Source: Alopecurus myosuroides
Taxonomy: Eukaryota; Streptophyta; Magnoliopsida; Poales; Poaceae
Reading direction: 5' to 3'
DNA: 64,000 bases
Assembly: GCA_028641055.1 (NCBI GenBank)
Contig: CM054062.1
Coordinates: forward strand, 135,512,682 to 135,576,681
The notes under the pieces were generated by a model that did no database searches, was not told the DNA's origin, and worked only from the letters and a program-made list of their open reading frames with translations. Both the position numbers and the translations under genes were made by a program. Of this stretch, positions 12,479 to 23,704 are shown piece by piece. Positions within the stretch are counted from its first letter, which is position 1, and every line of letters starts with the position of its first letter.

Positions 12479-12814
12479 TCTATACTTCTTATAAAGCAAA
12501 ACCCCACTAACATGCATTAATGATTTTTCTATCTCAACATGCAAGCTATCCACATCAATCATTCTCCTAGCCAATCAATTGTCCATGTCACCTCCACTTA
12601 TATTTATTAACCACTACATGCAAACTACACATCATCATTTTCTTAAACAGTCTAATTATTTATATTAATAATTTAAAAATGTATACCATGATAACCTGAA
12701 CTTTGCATATTCACTTAGAAAACATAATTTATCACATCTGTTATAAAATTTTATTTACACTACACTGTAGTTTCTAAAGTGATCCCCGCAACAACGCGCG
12801 GAGTATCTTTCTAG
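12479..12814 (+). mobile_element. Small non-autonomous Helitron (plus strand)
   Basis: The 336-bp element starts TCTATACTTCTTATAAAGC and ends CCCCGCAACAACGCGCGGAGTATCTTTCTAG. A GC hairpin (CCGCG/CGCGG-type) sits about 10 bases before the terminal CTAG. The flanks are A and T with no TSD. Its 5' 60 bp (AAAACCCCACTAACATGCATTAAT) recur in the element at 12937-13385. The interior is AT-rich with no coding potential. Confidence 0.82.
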
Positions 12815-12936
12815 TTTACCATACAAATTAGCAATCTTGAATTTGCATAATAGAATATCCAATTATATCAGTTGCTAATTACCAAAACAAACATTGAGCT
12901 CCCAGTGGTGCCCTTTCGATTTCCATTCATATGAAA

Positions 12937-13385
12937 CTAGAAGGATACCCCGCGCGCTGCAGCGGGGATCCCTTAAACTAAATGGCATGTGTTTGTTTTT
13001 ATGCAGATGCCAAGGGTTTCAACCTCCTTTTCGGAAAAATAAACAACATGATATATTATATAGTTTAAAGGAATATGGAAATTTTGGTTGATCATATCGA
13101 GATACTAAATTTTATAGACATGCGATGCGTATTATAAACCATCAGTTTGCATAATGGATGGTTTAAGGAATGTATGATACTATGTAGCTTGCATAAACAT
13201 TAAACTAAAAAGTGGATGGTTTAAAAAACATTATATAAGCTTGCATGTAATAATTAATTAATATTAGTGGAGATGACATGGACAATTGATTGGCTAAGAG
13301 GATGAATGATGTGGATAGCTTGCATGTTGAGATAGAAAAATAATTAATGCATGTTAGTGGGGTTTTGCTTTATAAGAAGTATAGA
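12937..13385 (-). mobile_element. Second small non-autonomous Helitron of the same family, opposite orientation
   Basis: On the minus strand it starts TCTATACTTCTTATAAAGC at 13385 and ends ...GCAGCGCGCGGGGTATCCTTCTAG at 12937, 449 bp, again between A and T. The first 60 bp and the 3' hairpin type match the 12479 element, but interior length differs, so the two are family members rather than one duplicated unit. The 122 bp between them is AT-rich with no feature. Confidence 0.82.
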
Positions 13386-14120
13386 TCAGGTCAAAACAAA
13401 AGATAAAACATGTTGTCAGATTGAACATCGAGCCATAATGCTGTGGTGGAGTAGGACGAAAGCATATCAAGTTGCTGACTGAATGGTAGCACACCAGCTG
13501 GTGCCATTTGAGTGTTGTTGCTGGCTTTGGCATGACACTGACATGAAGAAAAAGAGGGAGATTATGCTGGCACAAAAGAAGAAGAAATTTGCAGGCCAAG
13601 ATTAATCTGCAAAAGAAACAAAAAAGGAGCTAACCATGGTCCATATGTGCAGCGAGTCGCCACAGATAAGTACATTGGTCTATATTGATGGAGGTGTTGA
13701 TCTGAGTTTGAAAACAATCAACAGAAATCAAGGATCGTATGGAGAATTGTACACGTTTGTGGGCTCGTGGCAAACATGGAGAGAAATGAGCAAATCATAC
13801 CTGCAACCATAAGACTAGTAATTTATTCCCATCAACAACTATATCACGTAATGTTATAGCATGGATGGAATAGTGAGATATGACTCTATGCTCTTGTACC
13901 GCATATATCAAGTAGGAGCAGGACGATGTCCACAGCTGCATCTGCCGATCTAGGATGAAGCGAAGATAAATTTTCAACATGAAGGCTTGGATCTGAAGAG
14001 GTGGATGGTGGATGCAACAAGATAATGGGGCATTTCATGGTGTAATCAAATCGCTACTCGTGGGGAGACGAATAGAATCTGTCGTTCTGCGGTTCTTTTT
14101 GTAGATGACGCTGCAGATAA

Positions 14121-14491
14121 TTTTTTTTTTTTTTTTGAGAAATGTCCCCCTTTATTTAAACTGTAACATTAGCAGGAATACAAAGTCCATCTGGTGGATT
14201 AATAAACCAAACTCTACGACCCTGGTACTCATATACTGAGCTCCAGGCGAGGTCGTGTGCCTCCTTGTTTGAACCCCTCCGTTCATGACCGAAAGAGAGG
14301 TTTTCGAAGTCCCCTTGGGCAGCTTGAATCTCATGTATGATGTGTGCATAAGTACCCCTCGTACCTTCTTCCAGGATTGCTATCATGTTCTTGCAATCGC
14401 TCGCGAGAAAGACACTTCTGGCGTACAAGTCCCTCGCTAGTGCGAGTCCTTCTCTACATGCAAGGACTTCCAGTGTTTCTGCCTCCATGCT
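14121..14491 (-). mobile_element. 5'-truncated LINE copy, RNase H end, minus strand
   Basis: A T16 run at 14121-14136 is the poly(A) tail on the minus strand. Imperfect 14-bp direct repeats (14107-14120 and 14492-14505, two mismatches) look like the TSD. The minus-strand frame reads M-E-A-E-T-L-E-V-L-A-C-R-E-G-L-A-L-A and later V-F-L-A-S-D-C-K-N, the pattern of the RNase H domain (RVT_3 type) at the C-terminus of plant LINE ORF2. The copy is only 371 bp and retains the catalytic Asp region but no reverse transcriptase. Confidence 0.8.
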
Positions 14492-14759
14492 GACGCCGCG
14501 GATAATAGAGAAGAGGATGCCTGGAGGCTGCATGTGGGCTGGAGGTTGTCTGGATTAATGGGCCATGTGGACTCGTGAGTCCGATTTGATCGAAAGTCAA
14601 ACGCACATTGCACGGAAGAAACGGAACAGAATTGGATGCACTTCATAGATCAAAACTGGCGGGTTCTTTCTTTTTCCAACGTGTAGAATTTGTTGATGTG
14701 GCATGGTTGCATGTTTAGAGAAATAAGTTAACAGGTCGCTCCTATTTAGTTATATAGGA

Positions 14760-15429
14760 TTAAGCATTATTCATATTAATTTCAAAACGAGCGAAGGAAT
14801 ACTTGTTGCGAAGTCTTTATGGAATGATCATTGCATCATGAGTGCTCCTTTTAACATCGTGTTCGGCTGTTCTGGATTTTTTTTGACAAATGACTTGATG
14901 ATGCTTTTCTTGTCAGCTCTCCTACCGGTATGAATGAAGAGTTTTTTCAGTAGATTGTAAGGAAAATAAGATCTATTCATTTGTATAACCGCAACTATTG
15001 CCAGTACTTATAATATAATTATGTATAGTTATGTTTGAGTTCAGATGACGCAATATATGCTTTTGTTATGCTCTGGTACCCCTTGTGGACTTTGCACCGT
15101 TACGTATTAAAATGAGTTAAATGCATGGGCGGTCCCATTTTTTTTCATAAATATCACTTAGGTTCTAAATCTTTGAAAACGCACATATGAATCCCATATC
15201 TATTTTAAATTGTTTATCCAAGGTCCTAAACTGGTCTAACCAGCGTTGACTAAGTTGTGTGGCTCTTTGACCAGTGCCATGCGGGTGGTGTGGCAGTTGA
15301 AAAATTTTGTAGATAGCCCCTTACAAAATGTGAGCTTCTAATTCCCAGCCCTAGTTGTTCTCGTTTATCTCTCCCTCTCGCTATCGTTCATGGTGTAAGG
15401 GCCACCTCATACCATTCCGCTCCTCCCTT
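14760..15429. other. Unassigned AT-rich intergenic sequence
   Basis: No coding region, terminal repeat or tandem array could be supported here. It separates the Helitron cluster from the LINE at about 15430. Confidence 0.5.
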
Positions 15430-16018
15430 ATTTTTTTCTTTTACTAAAAATAGCAGAACTTCTGCTTCGTGTATTTTTTTATTGATTTTCAAATGAGTTT
15501 AGGATAAGAGATTTGTAAAGGGGAAATAAAAAACAGACCATACAAAACACAACAGGCCTCATGGATCAAATAAATCTATCAATCCAAGCCAGAAAAGAAG
15601 CATATCGCTTAGTTGTTGCGCTATGCTTCAACCAATTAAGCCCCTCCTTGAAGATAGCCCTGCATTTGTAAAATATTTGGCCGAGTGTTGTTGAAAATGA
15701 AAGCATTTATAGTTTTCCATATTGCCAGGAGGGGCTGATATATTGCTAGCAAGTTTGAGCAAACTTGAGCAAACGGGCATTCAAAGAACGGGAGGGGCTA
15801 ATATATTGCTAGCAAACTTGAGCAAACGGGCATTCAAAGAACAAATGTGATCTAGCCTCAAGAACATTGGCATTGCAGATAATGTATGGGTAATCACGTA
15901 AGAACATGGTCTTGAGCTGAAGAATATCCCCAGTATTGAGCCTATCTTGTAAAATAAGCCAAAAAAAAGACCCTATGCTTCTGTTGACAACAGGATTTCC
16001 ACAACCAAGCAAAGTGAG
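15430..16018 (-). mobile_element. 3' part of a LINE (zinc-binding domain and tail), severed by the 22-kb insertion
   Basis: On the minus strand, from 16018 downward, the frame reads W-L-W-K-S-C-C-Q-Q-K-H-R-V-F-F-W-L, then D-R-L-N-T-G-D-I-L and H-L-F-F-E-C-P-F-A. These are the post-reverse-transcriptase zinc-binding motifs of plant LINEs. A partial tandem duplication of about 53-63 bp lies at 15723-15841. The T-rich block at 15430-15480 may be the poly(A)/3' end. The missing upstream half is at 38144-39006, so this is one LINE copy cut in two by the gypsy element. Confidence 0.75.
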
Positions 16019-16677
16019 TGTCGCACCCGGACTTCTAAAGGATACTCGCAGTTCCGTTGAACAGTAGTTGATTGGATTACGGGGCTTACCGGCACCCGCA
16101 TCTCTTACGAGTAGGCCAACACACGTATGTGTGACAACCAACCCCTACTGTTCATCGTCTACGTAAACCATCCCATAGAAATCAGGATACTACCATTGAC
16201 GTACTTCATACCATACACACATGGTACGTCAATGGCGTTTAACAGAATGATAGCACAACATATCTCTAAGACACAAATAAATAGAAATAAGTTGCAAATA
16301 GCTCTCACTAGAGCAGAGATAGCAAATACAATCATCCAGAGGACACATGTCCCAACATATCATCATTACATCACAGCGGAAGCATCCAAAGTGTCTGAGT
16401 ACAGACAAGATCCAAATAGACCTAAGAGGCCGGAAACGAAAAGACGGAGCCCATCCACGTAGTCTCGGATCCTGCCCGGGTCCGCTATCTACTCGTCAGC
16501 AGCCTCGTCATACTCCACGTAGTAGCCATCACGGGGACCCTCGTAAGCGTAGTCTGCGGAAACCACAGCCCCAAAGGGATCAGTACAACAACGTACTGGC
16601 AAGCAAGACTCACAGTTCACCAAAATGTACCCCAACAACATCAAGCACAGATGCTTTGGGTTCAAAGGAAGAAAAGG

Positions 16678-19600
16678 TGTAAGGACCCCAGACCGGCAGT
16701 CTGAAACCCTACGTATGCATACATTCACGATCCCAGAAAGATCAGTCGTGAACAACATACAAAGTTGGCACACAGAAATACATCATCCATTACACGAATA
16801 CATAAAGGTATTACATAAAAGATCACATGATCAAGTTTAACGCAACTGCCACAAAGGCAGGCAACTTAACAAACACAGCGGAAGACAAATAAAACACAAC
16901 GTAGTTGAGCCCAAGTCACGCCTTAACCTACAGGCTGCTGACCCGGAGACGATCCTAGTTCGCAAAGCCGTCAACTCCGTACTTCTCTTCATAGATATCC
17001 TTTGGAGGTTCCTTCTCAAAATCTGATAAGTAGATACCAGGGGCGAAACCATAATGAGTACATTTGAATGTACTCAGCAAGACATCCATCATGTCACTTA
17101 CCAAACATGCAAGTATGCTTATATGGTGGAATAGGTAGGCTATAAATATGGTTCACTATCAATGGTGTTCATATATGATGACACCACAGTTGCAGTCAGA
17201 TATATCTGTATCTTCGTTGAAGAAGATACTTCAGAAGAAAAATAATATATAGTTTTATTTCTCTTGTAGATATCACATGTACAAGAGGTTTTGTAAAGTT
17301 TTGTTAAAGAATATTTTCTCTTTGCAAAACTTCTTGGAATCAGTTTCCAGAATTCTTGCTTAGAGTAGAAAAGGTTTTCTTTGCAAAGCATTTTGTTTTG
17401 CATAACATCATCTGGCTTTTCATCATCGACGATACCTTCACGGTATAAGTTTCCATTTCTTTCCGAACTTCACAAGTTCAACACTTCCTTTCCAAAATTT
17501 CCTTTTCAAAAACTTCCTTTTTGAAAACATTGACACAATGCTAGCTACATGGCCATTCAACTGTCCATATCCGAGGACGCGGCTTCTTCGAAAAAGTTAT
17601 ACTCTGCAGAGGTGTACACATCCACCAGATCCAGTACACCTCCCGTGAAACAACCACGGACTGTAACAACAGTATGTAAACATCAGGTATCTGATCATAA
17701 CCATCCACTATGTTCAAGCTAGAATATGCCTATCTCTCAGTTGAGTTTTACCACATCCCCGGCACCGAGCTAATCCCCGCCAAGCCAGGATGCCTCAACT
17801 GATGCATCCGGAGGGAAAATCAATCCCACACTTTATATGTCTCCACGACATTCGGTTCAGAGGATCGCATCCCCTATAGCACATTGAGATAGCACACACT
17901 AATAAGAACAAACTTCAAGTTAAGCCCCTTGCCCATGTTGGGGTAGGGTGGCAGTACGGTAAAGGTTGTCCGGCGAAGACTAGGTTATGTGTCATTTTTG
18001 AAAAACACCACTTTCTCAAAAATGACCACTTCCACATTCCTCCGGAGAACAAGGATCCGCCTTTTCTCCGGGTTTTTCCGTAAAGCCTTTGTTTTGTAGA
18101 ATCACAATTTTAGGGTGTCCACTTAGGGACTAGTATATTTGATGGTAATAAATACCATATGGTGGCTTATGGGCTTGGTATTACCAAGTTTAACTACTGG
18201 CATGATAGTAACCTATAATATAGTATAGTAGTAAATTCCACATCAAAAATAGTTTTGATAATCAAGTTTTTGTAAAACTTCAGAGGTAAAACATGCATGA
18301 TAGATAATGATAAGTATTGTATCAGCAAGCATCAGGATGGCTTGCCTGGTATCTCTTGTGTCCCTGGTTTTGGAGTGACTGGAACTTGAAGCAGAGCTTC
18401 CCGACACTTCCTTCCTCTTCGTTTTCTAACGCCGTAAAAGGAATGAAGGACACACATTCAGAACCAATCAAGGCAAGCAACCATACATAACAATACATAC
18501 AGCAAGGAAATCTAATAATAACCAATCACACAATTATTAATGGAGCAAACAATCAAACAACCACACTTGGCAGAAATGCCATTTAATAAGACAGCTTAAG
18601 GTTGGAGGAACATATCTCACAACCTTAATATCATGGATTCAGTGGGTGTGCCACTCTCATACCAAGATATTAATAAACCCAAAATACACTTAGTTTCACA
18701 AGGGTGAGACTACTAAAAGTATATAAAACATGCACCACATTAATCATGGCAATGGGTCTATCAACCAATCAACAAAAAGAAAAAGGTAGCTATCTTACTA
18801 AGTCTAAATTCACATCAAGAATAAATAAGACACATGATTTGCAAAAGTTACTTTTACAAACCAGTGAGCCTACACAAATGTAACAAGGTAATAGACTCAT
18901 CACAAAACACACAATTCTCATAGTGAGAACAATAGAAACAATGACCAAAAAGGAGGAATCCTATAGACATGCTTCTACTAAAAGTTTGCTATGCAAGCAA
19001 GCATAATAAGTAAAATACTAAAATGAAAACAAGGAACCATGTTATCATAATGAGAATGAAAACATGTCCTCATGCAAGGATACACAAATTTCTACCAAAC
19101 ACAAGTTGGCAGGAAAAATAATTCAATACACAAACTGCTAAGGAAACTAGTACTACTCACACATGAAGAATCAATGGATGTATTTCAATCAAGTAATTGA
19201 AATGCAACCAGAGGGTCCATGTTAACAAAACAGTAGTGAAAAACACCTATACCTGCTATAACAAAAATATCCCATTTGATAAAACAAGGTATCAATTTGC
19301 AGGGCAACTCCTACATACTAGTGGTAATAAAAAGGGCATTACTAGAGGAATCAAACAACACTCCAAGAATGTATTTTTCCTAGAAAGCCACACATGATTA
19401 CAACCACTTACAAACAGAAGCATACCCATTTTTGTTTAGCACAAAAATTCCCAAAGCAAAAATACTAGGCACTCAATAGTTATGAAACTATATAAAAGAA
19501 ACACATCTAGTGTGGGGGAAAATAATGTTTCCACCCAAAATGCAATGAAACCAGTGGGTGTTACACTATCATATCAAAGCATTAAGAGGTCACAATGCCT

Positions 19601-22600
19601 CTGGTCCATTTGCTAAAAATTAACAAAAAACTAAACTAGCATCTAGTGCATTAACAATACTAGCAGAAAATAATAGGGTGATTAAATAAGCAAGGCAATG
19701 CTACTCATGTTATTGTTTTCACACAAGTGAAAACTATAGGGGTCAAGTATTCATAATAACATTATCAAAATGCTACTGGTCTTATGAATAAAACACAAAA
19801 ATATGTGGCTACTCAACCACAAATGTTTATGTCAAAAATTCCACACATGAGGGAATTTTCCCATAACATTCTCATAGTAATGACTAAATTACTCATGCTT
19901 CTCTACCAACTCAAATGCAATCTAGCAGAGGTGATACTAACAAAATATAAGTACCAACATGGTACTGGATACAATCAAAAATCCAAGTGCTTGCACATAA
20001 TTTCATCACTCAAAAATCCTATGCAAATATTAACTAGAGAATAATCATATGTTAATAACAAAAATCCTATTTCTTATACACTCAAGTCCACACAATCTAA
20101 CATGATAAAATAACTAAGTAACACTTAGAAAACAAGTTCACACCACTTGTACATGCTAGAAAATAATATTACATCACAAAAATATATTCAAACAATTTAA
20201 ATAGCTAAAATGCCAAAATGGCAGAAATATGCAAAACAAGGATCTGTCCACAAAATTTTCTAGGATGCTCTAAAAATTAAACCCTTCTAGTTTTGGATAG
20301 CCCTAAACATATACAAGACCATACAGTTGAGTTTGCATCAAAAATCATTTTTAATAATTTTATAAAAATCACCAAAGTGCTCTCTGGTGTTTTACCAAAT
20401 TGCATGCCATTTCCAAAATACAATGAATTTGGAAACTAGGTTAAATGCTCCTGTTAGGAAATTTCAAGGGCTTTCCAATGCAATTGGCCTCACTTCATTC
20501 TGAGTTGTAAAATAAAAATGGTGCTCATTTTGGTGTTTCTGGTACCTGTTGCCAAATCATTTTTAATTTCAAAATTATTCATCCAAATGTAGATCTACAA
20601 GTTGGAGATGGTTTAGATTTTGTTTAGGTACCACTGTGATTTTTGGTTTGGTCAAATTCATCCTTTAGGTAGGTCTTTAGAGCCAAAAGCAAACACACAA
20701 GTTTCTGTGGAAATTTAAATAGGAAAAAGAACTTTGACATGGGCTATATTCAAAATGGGCCGGCCAGAAACTTTCTCACCGCTGCCAGATCTAGCCAGCG
20801 AGGCTGACTCGCGGGCCAGGGCGCCACGGGGGCAGCCACGCAGGCAGCGCAGGGCCCACGCGCAGTTTGACTCTCCCAGCGCGGGGTCAAAGGGACAAGA
20901 CGTGAGCGTGACGTCGTGGTGATGTCACTCACCGGCGGGAGGTTCTCCGGCGAGCCAAATTCGAGCGATTCCGGCCACCGTTCTGCGAATTGAAACCACC
21001 TACGGTTAGCGTACGACGAGGGGAACCAAGTGGCGGCAGCACCGTTTCCTGGGAGGCACCGTAGCGCGGCCGGCGTCGACGGCGCGGCGGCCCGGAGAGG
21101 AAGACGGCGCGGCGACGAAAGACGAGGAGAGGGAGAGGGGAAAGTGTACCGGGAGACTCGCCCGCTTACCTTGGACGCGATGGGATGATCGGAGAGGGCG
21201 GAGGAGGGGCGACACGGCGGGAATAGCTCGCCGGAGCTCCTCCGGGCTCGGAGAGGAAAGCGGACGGCGCGGGCACCACGCGTCGTTCCACCTCGATTCC
21301 GTTCGCAGAGAGGGAACACTCGACGAGACGGAGAGGTTAGGCTACAAGGCGGCCGGCGGCGAGGTCACATTTGGCCCAATCGACGGCGACCTCACACCTA
21401 GGGTTTCCGATTTTGGGGATTTTCTTGAGAGAGAGAGGAGAGAGCTTGAGGGGAGGGGAGAGGGGGCATGTGGGAGACAGACCACATGGGGGGGCCTCTT
21501 TATCCTCCTCAATCCCTTTTCATCGAAGCAATGGAGTAGGTCTTCTGTTTGCTACAGCATGGCTAGAGGTAGGAGATGACTCAGATTTCATTTTGGTCCC
21601 TGGATATTTACAACTAGGTCCCTGTGCTCTCTGAAAGTGGATGTTTTCCCTAAGCAAACAAGGTTTAAATTTTAAATCCTTTTGCCCAAAATTCTAATTA
21701 GTTAAGATACACAACATATGTGAAAATTGGCTCAATTAGATAAACTTCATAATTCAAAGTTGTTCAAATTTGAATTCTTACATAAATGGACATTGAATTT
21801 ATTAACCTACTTAAGAGCTTCCAAAAATGATAATTTTTGGCACACATTCCTTATTTGACGTCGTGGTGATGTCACTCACCGGCGGGAGGTTCTCCGGCGA
21901 GCCAAATTCGAGCGATTCCGGCCACCGTTCTGCGAATTGAAACCACCTACGGTTAGCGTACGACGAGGGGAACCAAGTGGCGGCAGCACCGTTTCCTGGG
22001 AGGCACCGTAGCGCGGCCGGCGTCGACGGCGCGGCGGCCCGGAGAGGAAGACGGCGCGGCGACGAAAGACGAGGAGAGGGAGAGGGGAAAGTGTACCGGG
22101 AGACTCGCCCGCTTACCTTGGACGCGATGGGATGATCGGAGAGGGCGGAGGAGGGGCGACACGGCGGGAATAGCTCGCCGGAGCTCCTCCGGGCTCGGAG
22201 AGGAAAGCGGACGGCGCGGGCACCACGCGTCGTTCCACCTCGATTCCGTTCGCAGAGAGGGAACACTCGACGAGACGGAGAGGTTAGGCTACAAGGCGGC
22301 CGGCGGCGAGGTCACATTTGGCCCAATCGACGGCGACCTCACACCTAGGGTTTCCGATTTTGGGGATTTTCTTGAGAGAGAGAGGAGAGAGCTTGAGGGG
22401 AGGGGAGAGGGGGCATGTGGGAGACAGACCACATGGGGGGGCCTCTTTATCCTCCTCAATCCCTTCTCATCGAAGCAATGGAGTAGGTCTTCTGTTTGCT
22501 ACAGCATGGCTAGAGGTAGGAGATGACTCAGATTTCATTTTGGTCCCTGGATATTTACAACTAGGTCCCTGTGCTCTCTGAAAGTGGATGTTTTCCCTAA

Positions 22601-23704
22601 GCAAACAAGGTTTAAATTTTAAATCCTTTTGCCCAAAATTCTAATTAGTTAATATACACAACATATGTGAAAATTGGCTCAATTAGATAAACTTCATAAT
22701 TCAAAGTTGTTCAAATTTGAATTCTTACATAAATGGACATTGAATTTATTAACCTACTTAAGAGCTTCCAAAAATGATAATTTTTGGCACACATTCCTTA
22801 TTTGATGTGTTCCTTATGTGGTAGAAAATTCAAGTCATTTTGAGTTACGTCATAGAACAAACTTGTTCAAATTTCAAAAAGGTGCTGTCAAGAAAACAGG
22901 GGTTTTTGGCAACTTAATCAATTCAAAAACTTGTGCCCTTTTGGTTTTCATCCTCATTTATGATATAGATCATGTGGTATTTATTTCATGGCATTTGGAA
23001 AAAGTTTGTAGAACACACTTGTTCAAAATTCCAATTGTTGCTGTGGAGAAAACTCATGTTTTCAGGGCTTTAATGGATTCAATTTTTGGTCTCCTCTTGT
23101 GTGTGTTCCTTATTTGATATAAGGAAGCAATGGTATGAATTTCAAATCATTTTAAGAAAGTTTCCAATAGTAACTTGTCTTAGTTTTCTGTTTCTGGAAA
23201 TATTGGAATTTCTATTTAATAAAGCACTAGGCTTTTCTTTAGCAATGCTTTGCCAAAATATTTGTGTGACTAGAGATAGCAAGTCAATGCTCTCCAATAC
23301 CTTTGTTTTTAATCTTGCAAGGTTGGAAAAACATTTGATAATATTTTGGTGAAGCATTTAAGAATGCCTCTTTTTCCTGATAATCTTTTATGGAAATTTT
23401 ATTAAGTGTTTCCTCTTTCTTAATTTGGGACTTGGAATTATATTCAACAAGTATGGGATTCATAAGATGTTTTTGGAAAACCCTTTGATCAATATTTACT
23501 TTAGAAAATATTGTCAAGGTCATTGGAACAATATGTTGAATATTTTTAGTTCACTGCTTTGCTATGTTTTTATGTTTGCAAGTTTATATAATTAGTTTGT
23601 TTAGTTGCACTTAAACAAACACAACCAAACACAACCAAGGTTTATTAGTAAAGCAATTAGCAAAACAACTGTGTTAACAGGTATTCCAAAATTGGGATGT
23701 GACA
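16678..23704 (-). mobile_element. Solo LTR of a second long-LTR gypsy family, nested in the 3' LTR
   Basis: The insertion is bounded by TSD aaagg (16673-16677 and 23705-23709) and has TG...CA ends: TGTAAGGACC at left and GGATGTGACA at right. The uninterrupted host LTR copy at 34350-34370 confirms the boundaries. No second copy of its ends, primer-binding site or gag-pol occurs inside, so it is a solo LTR left by LTR-LTR recombination rather than a full element. It is 7027 bp, or about 6.08 kb without the internal duplication. By analogy with its host, the minus strand is probably its sense strand (TGTCACATCCCAA at 23704). Confidence 0.88.
20910..22803. repeat. 947-bp perfect-type tandem duplication inside the solo LTR
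   Basis: Unit 1 is 20910-21856 and unit 2 is 21857-22803, both starting gacgtcgtggtgatgtcact. I saw only two differences between the units (t/c in the ccctt-tcatcg stretch and g/t in gttaa-atac). Each unit carries the GC-rich leader-like block with a long minus-strand open frame, a TATA-like GGATAAAG (minus strand, near 21498 and 22445) and part of an AT-rich U3-like flank. The short match GA[C/T]GT at the breakpoints suggests slippage or unequal exchange. The open frames (189 and 151 codons) look like compositional by-products of GC richness. Confidence 0.95.

Larger units (their letters stand above)
10569..14759 (-). mobile_element. Probable non-autonomous Helitron (minus strand), nested host for LINEs and smaller Helitrons
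   Basis: Read on the minus strand, the element begins TCCTATATAACTAAATAGG (5' TC, from 14759) and ends ...GCGCGGGGAATCATCTAG (3' CTAG, to 10569). A GC-rich, imperfect hairpin lies just before the end. It is flanked by A on the 5' side and T on the 3' side, the AT target of Helitrons, and lacks a TSD. After removing two LINE copies and two small Helitrons, about 2.3 kb remains. No Rep/helicase frame was seen, so it would depend on another element. The ends are a pattern match only, and the 3' hairpin is weak. Confidence 0.5.

Noticed and set aside
20750..21319. 189-codon minus-strand frame (and its duplicate ending at 22266) in the GC-rich block
   Set aside because: Ser/Pro/Arg-rich low-complexity translation with no motif. 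The same block is open in other frames too, and it is part of an LTR leader.
16678..23704. Full-length non-autonomous LTR element
   Set aside because: No second copy of its ends, no primer-binding site and no polypurine tract inside; a solo LTR is simpler.
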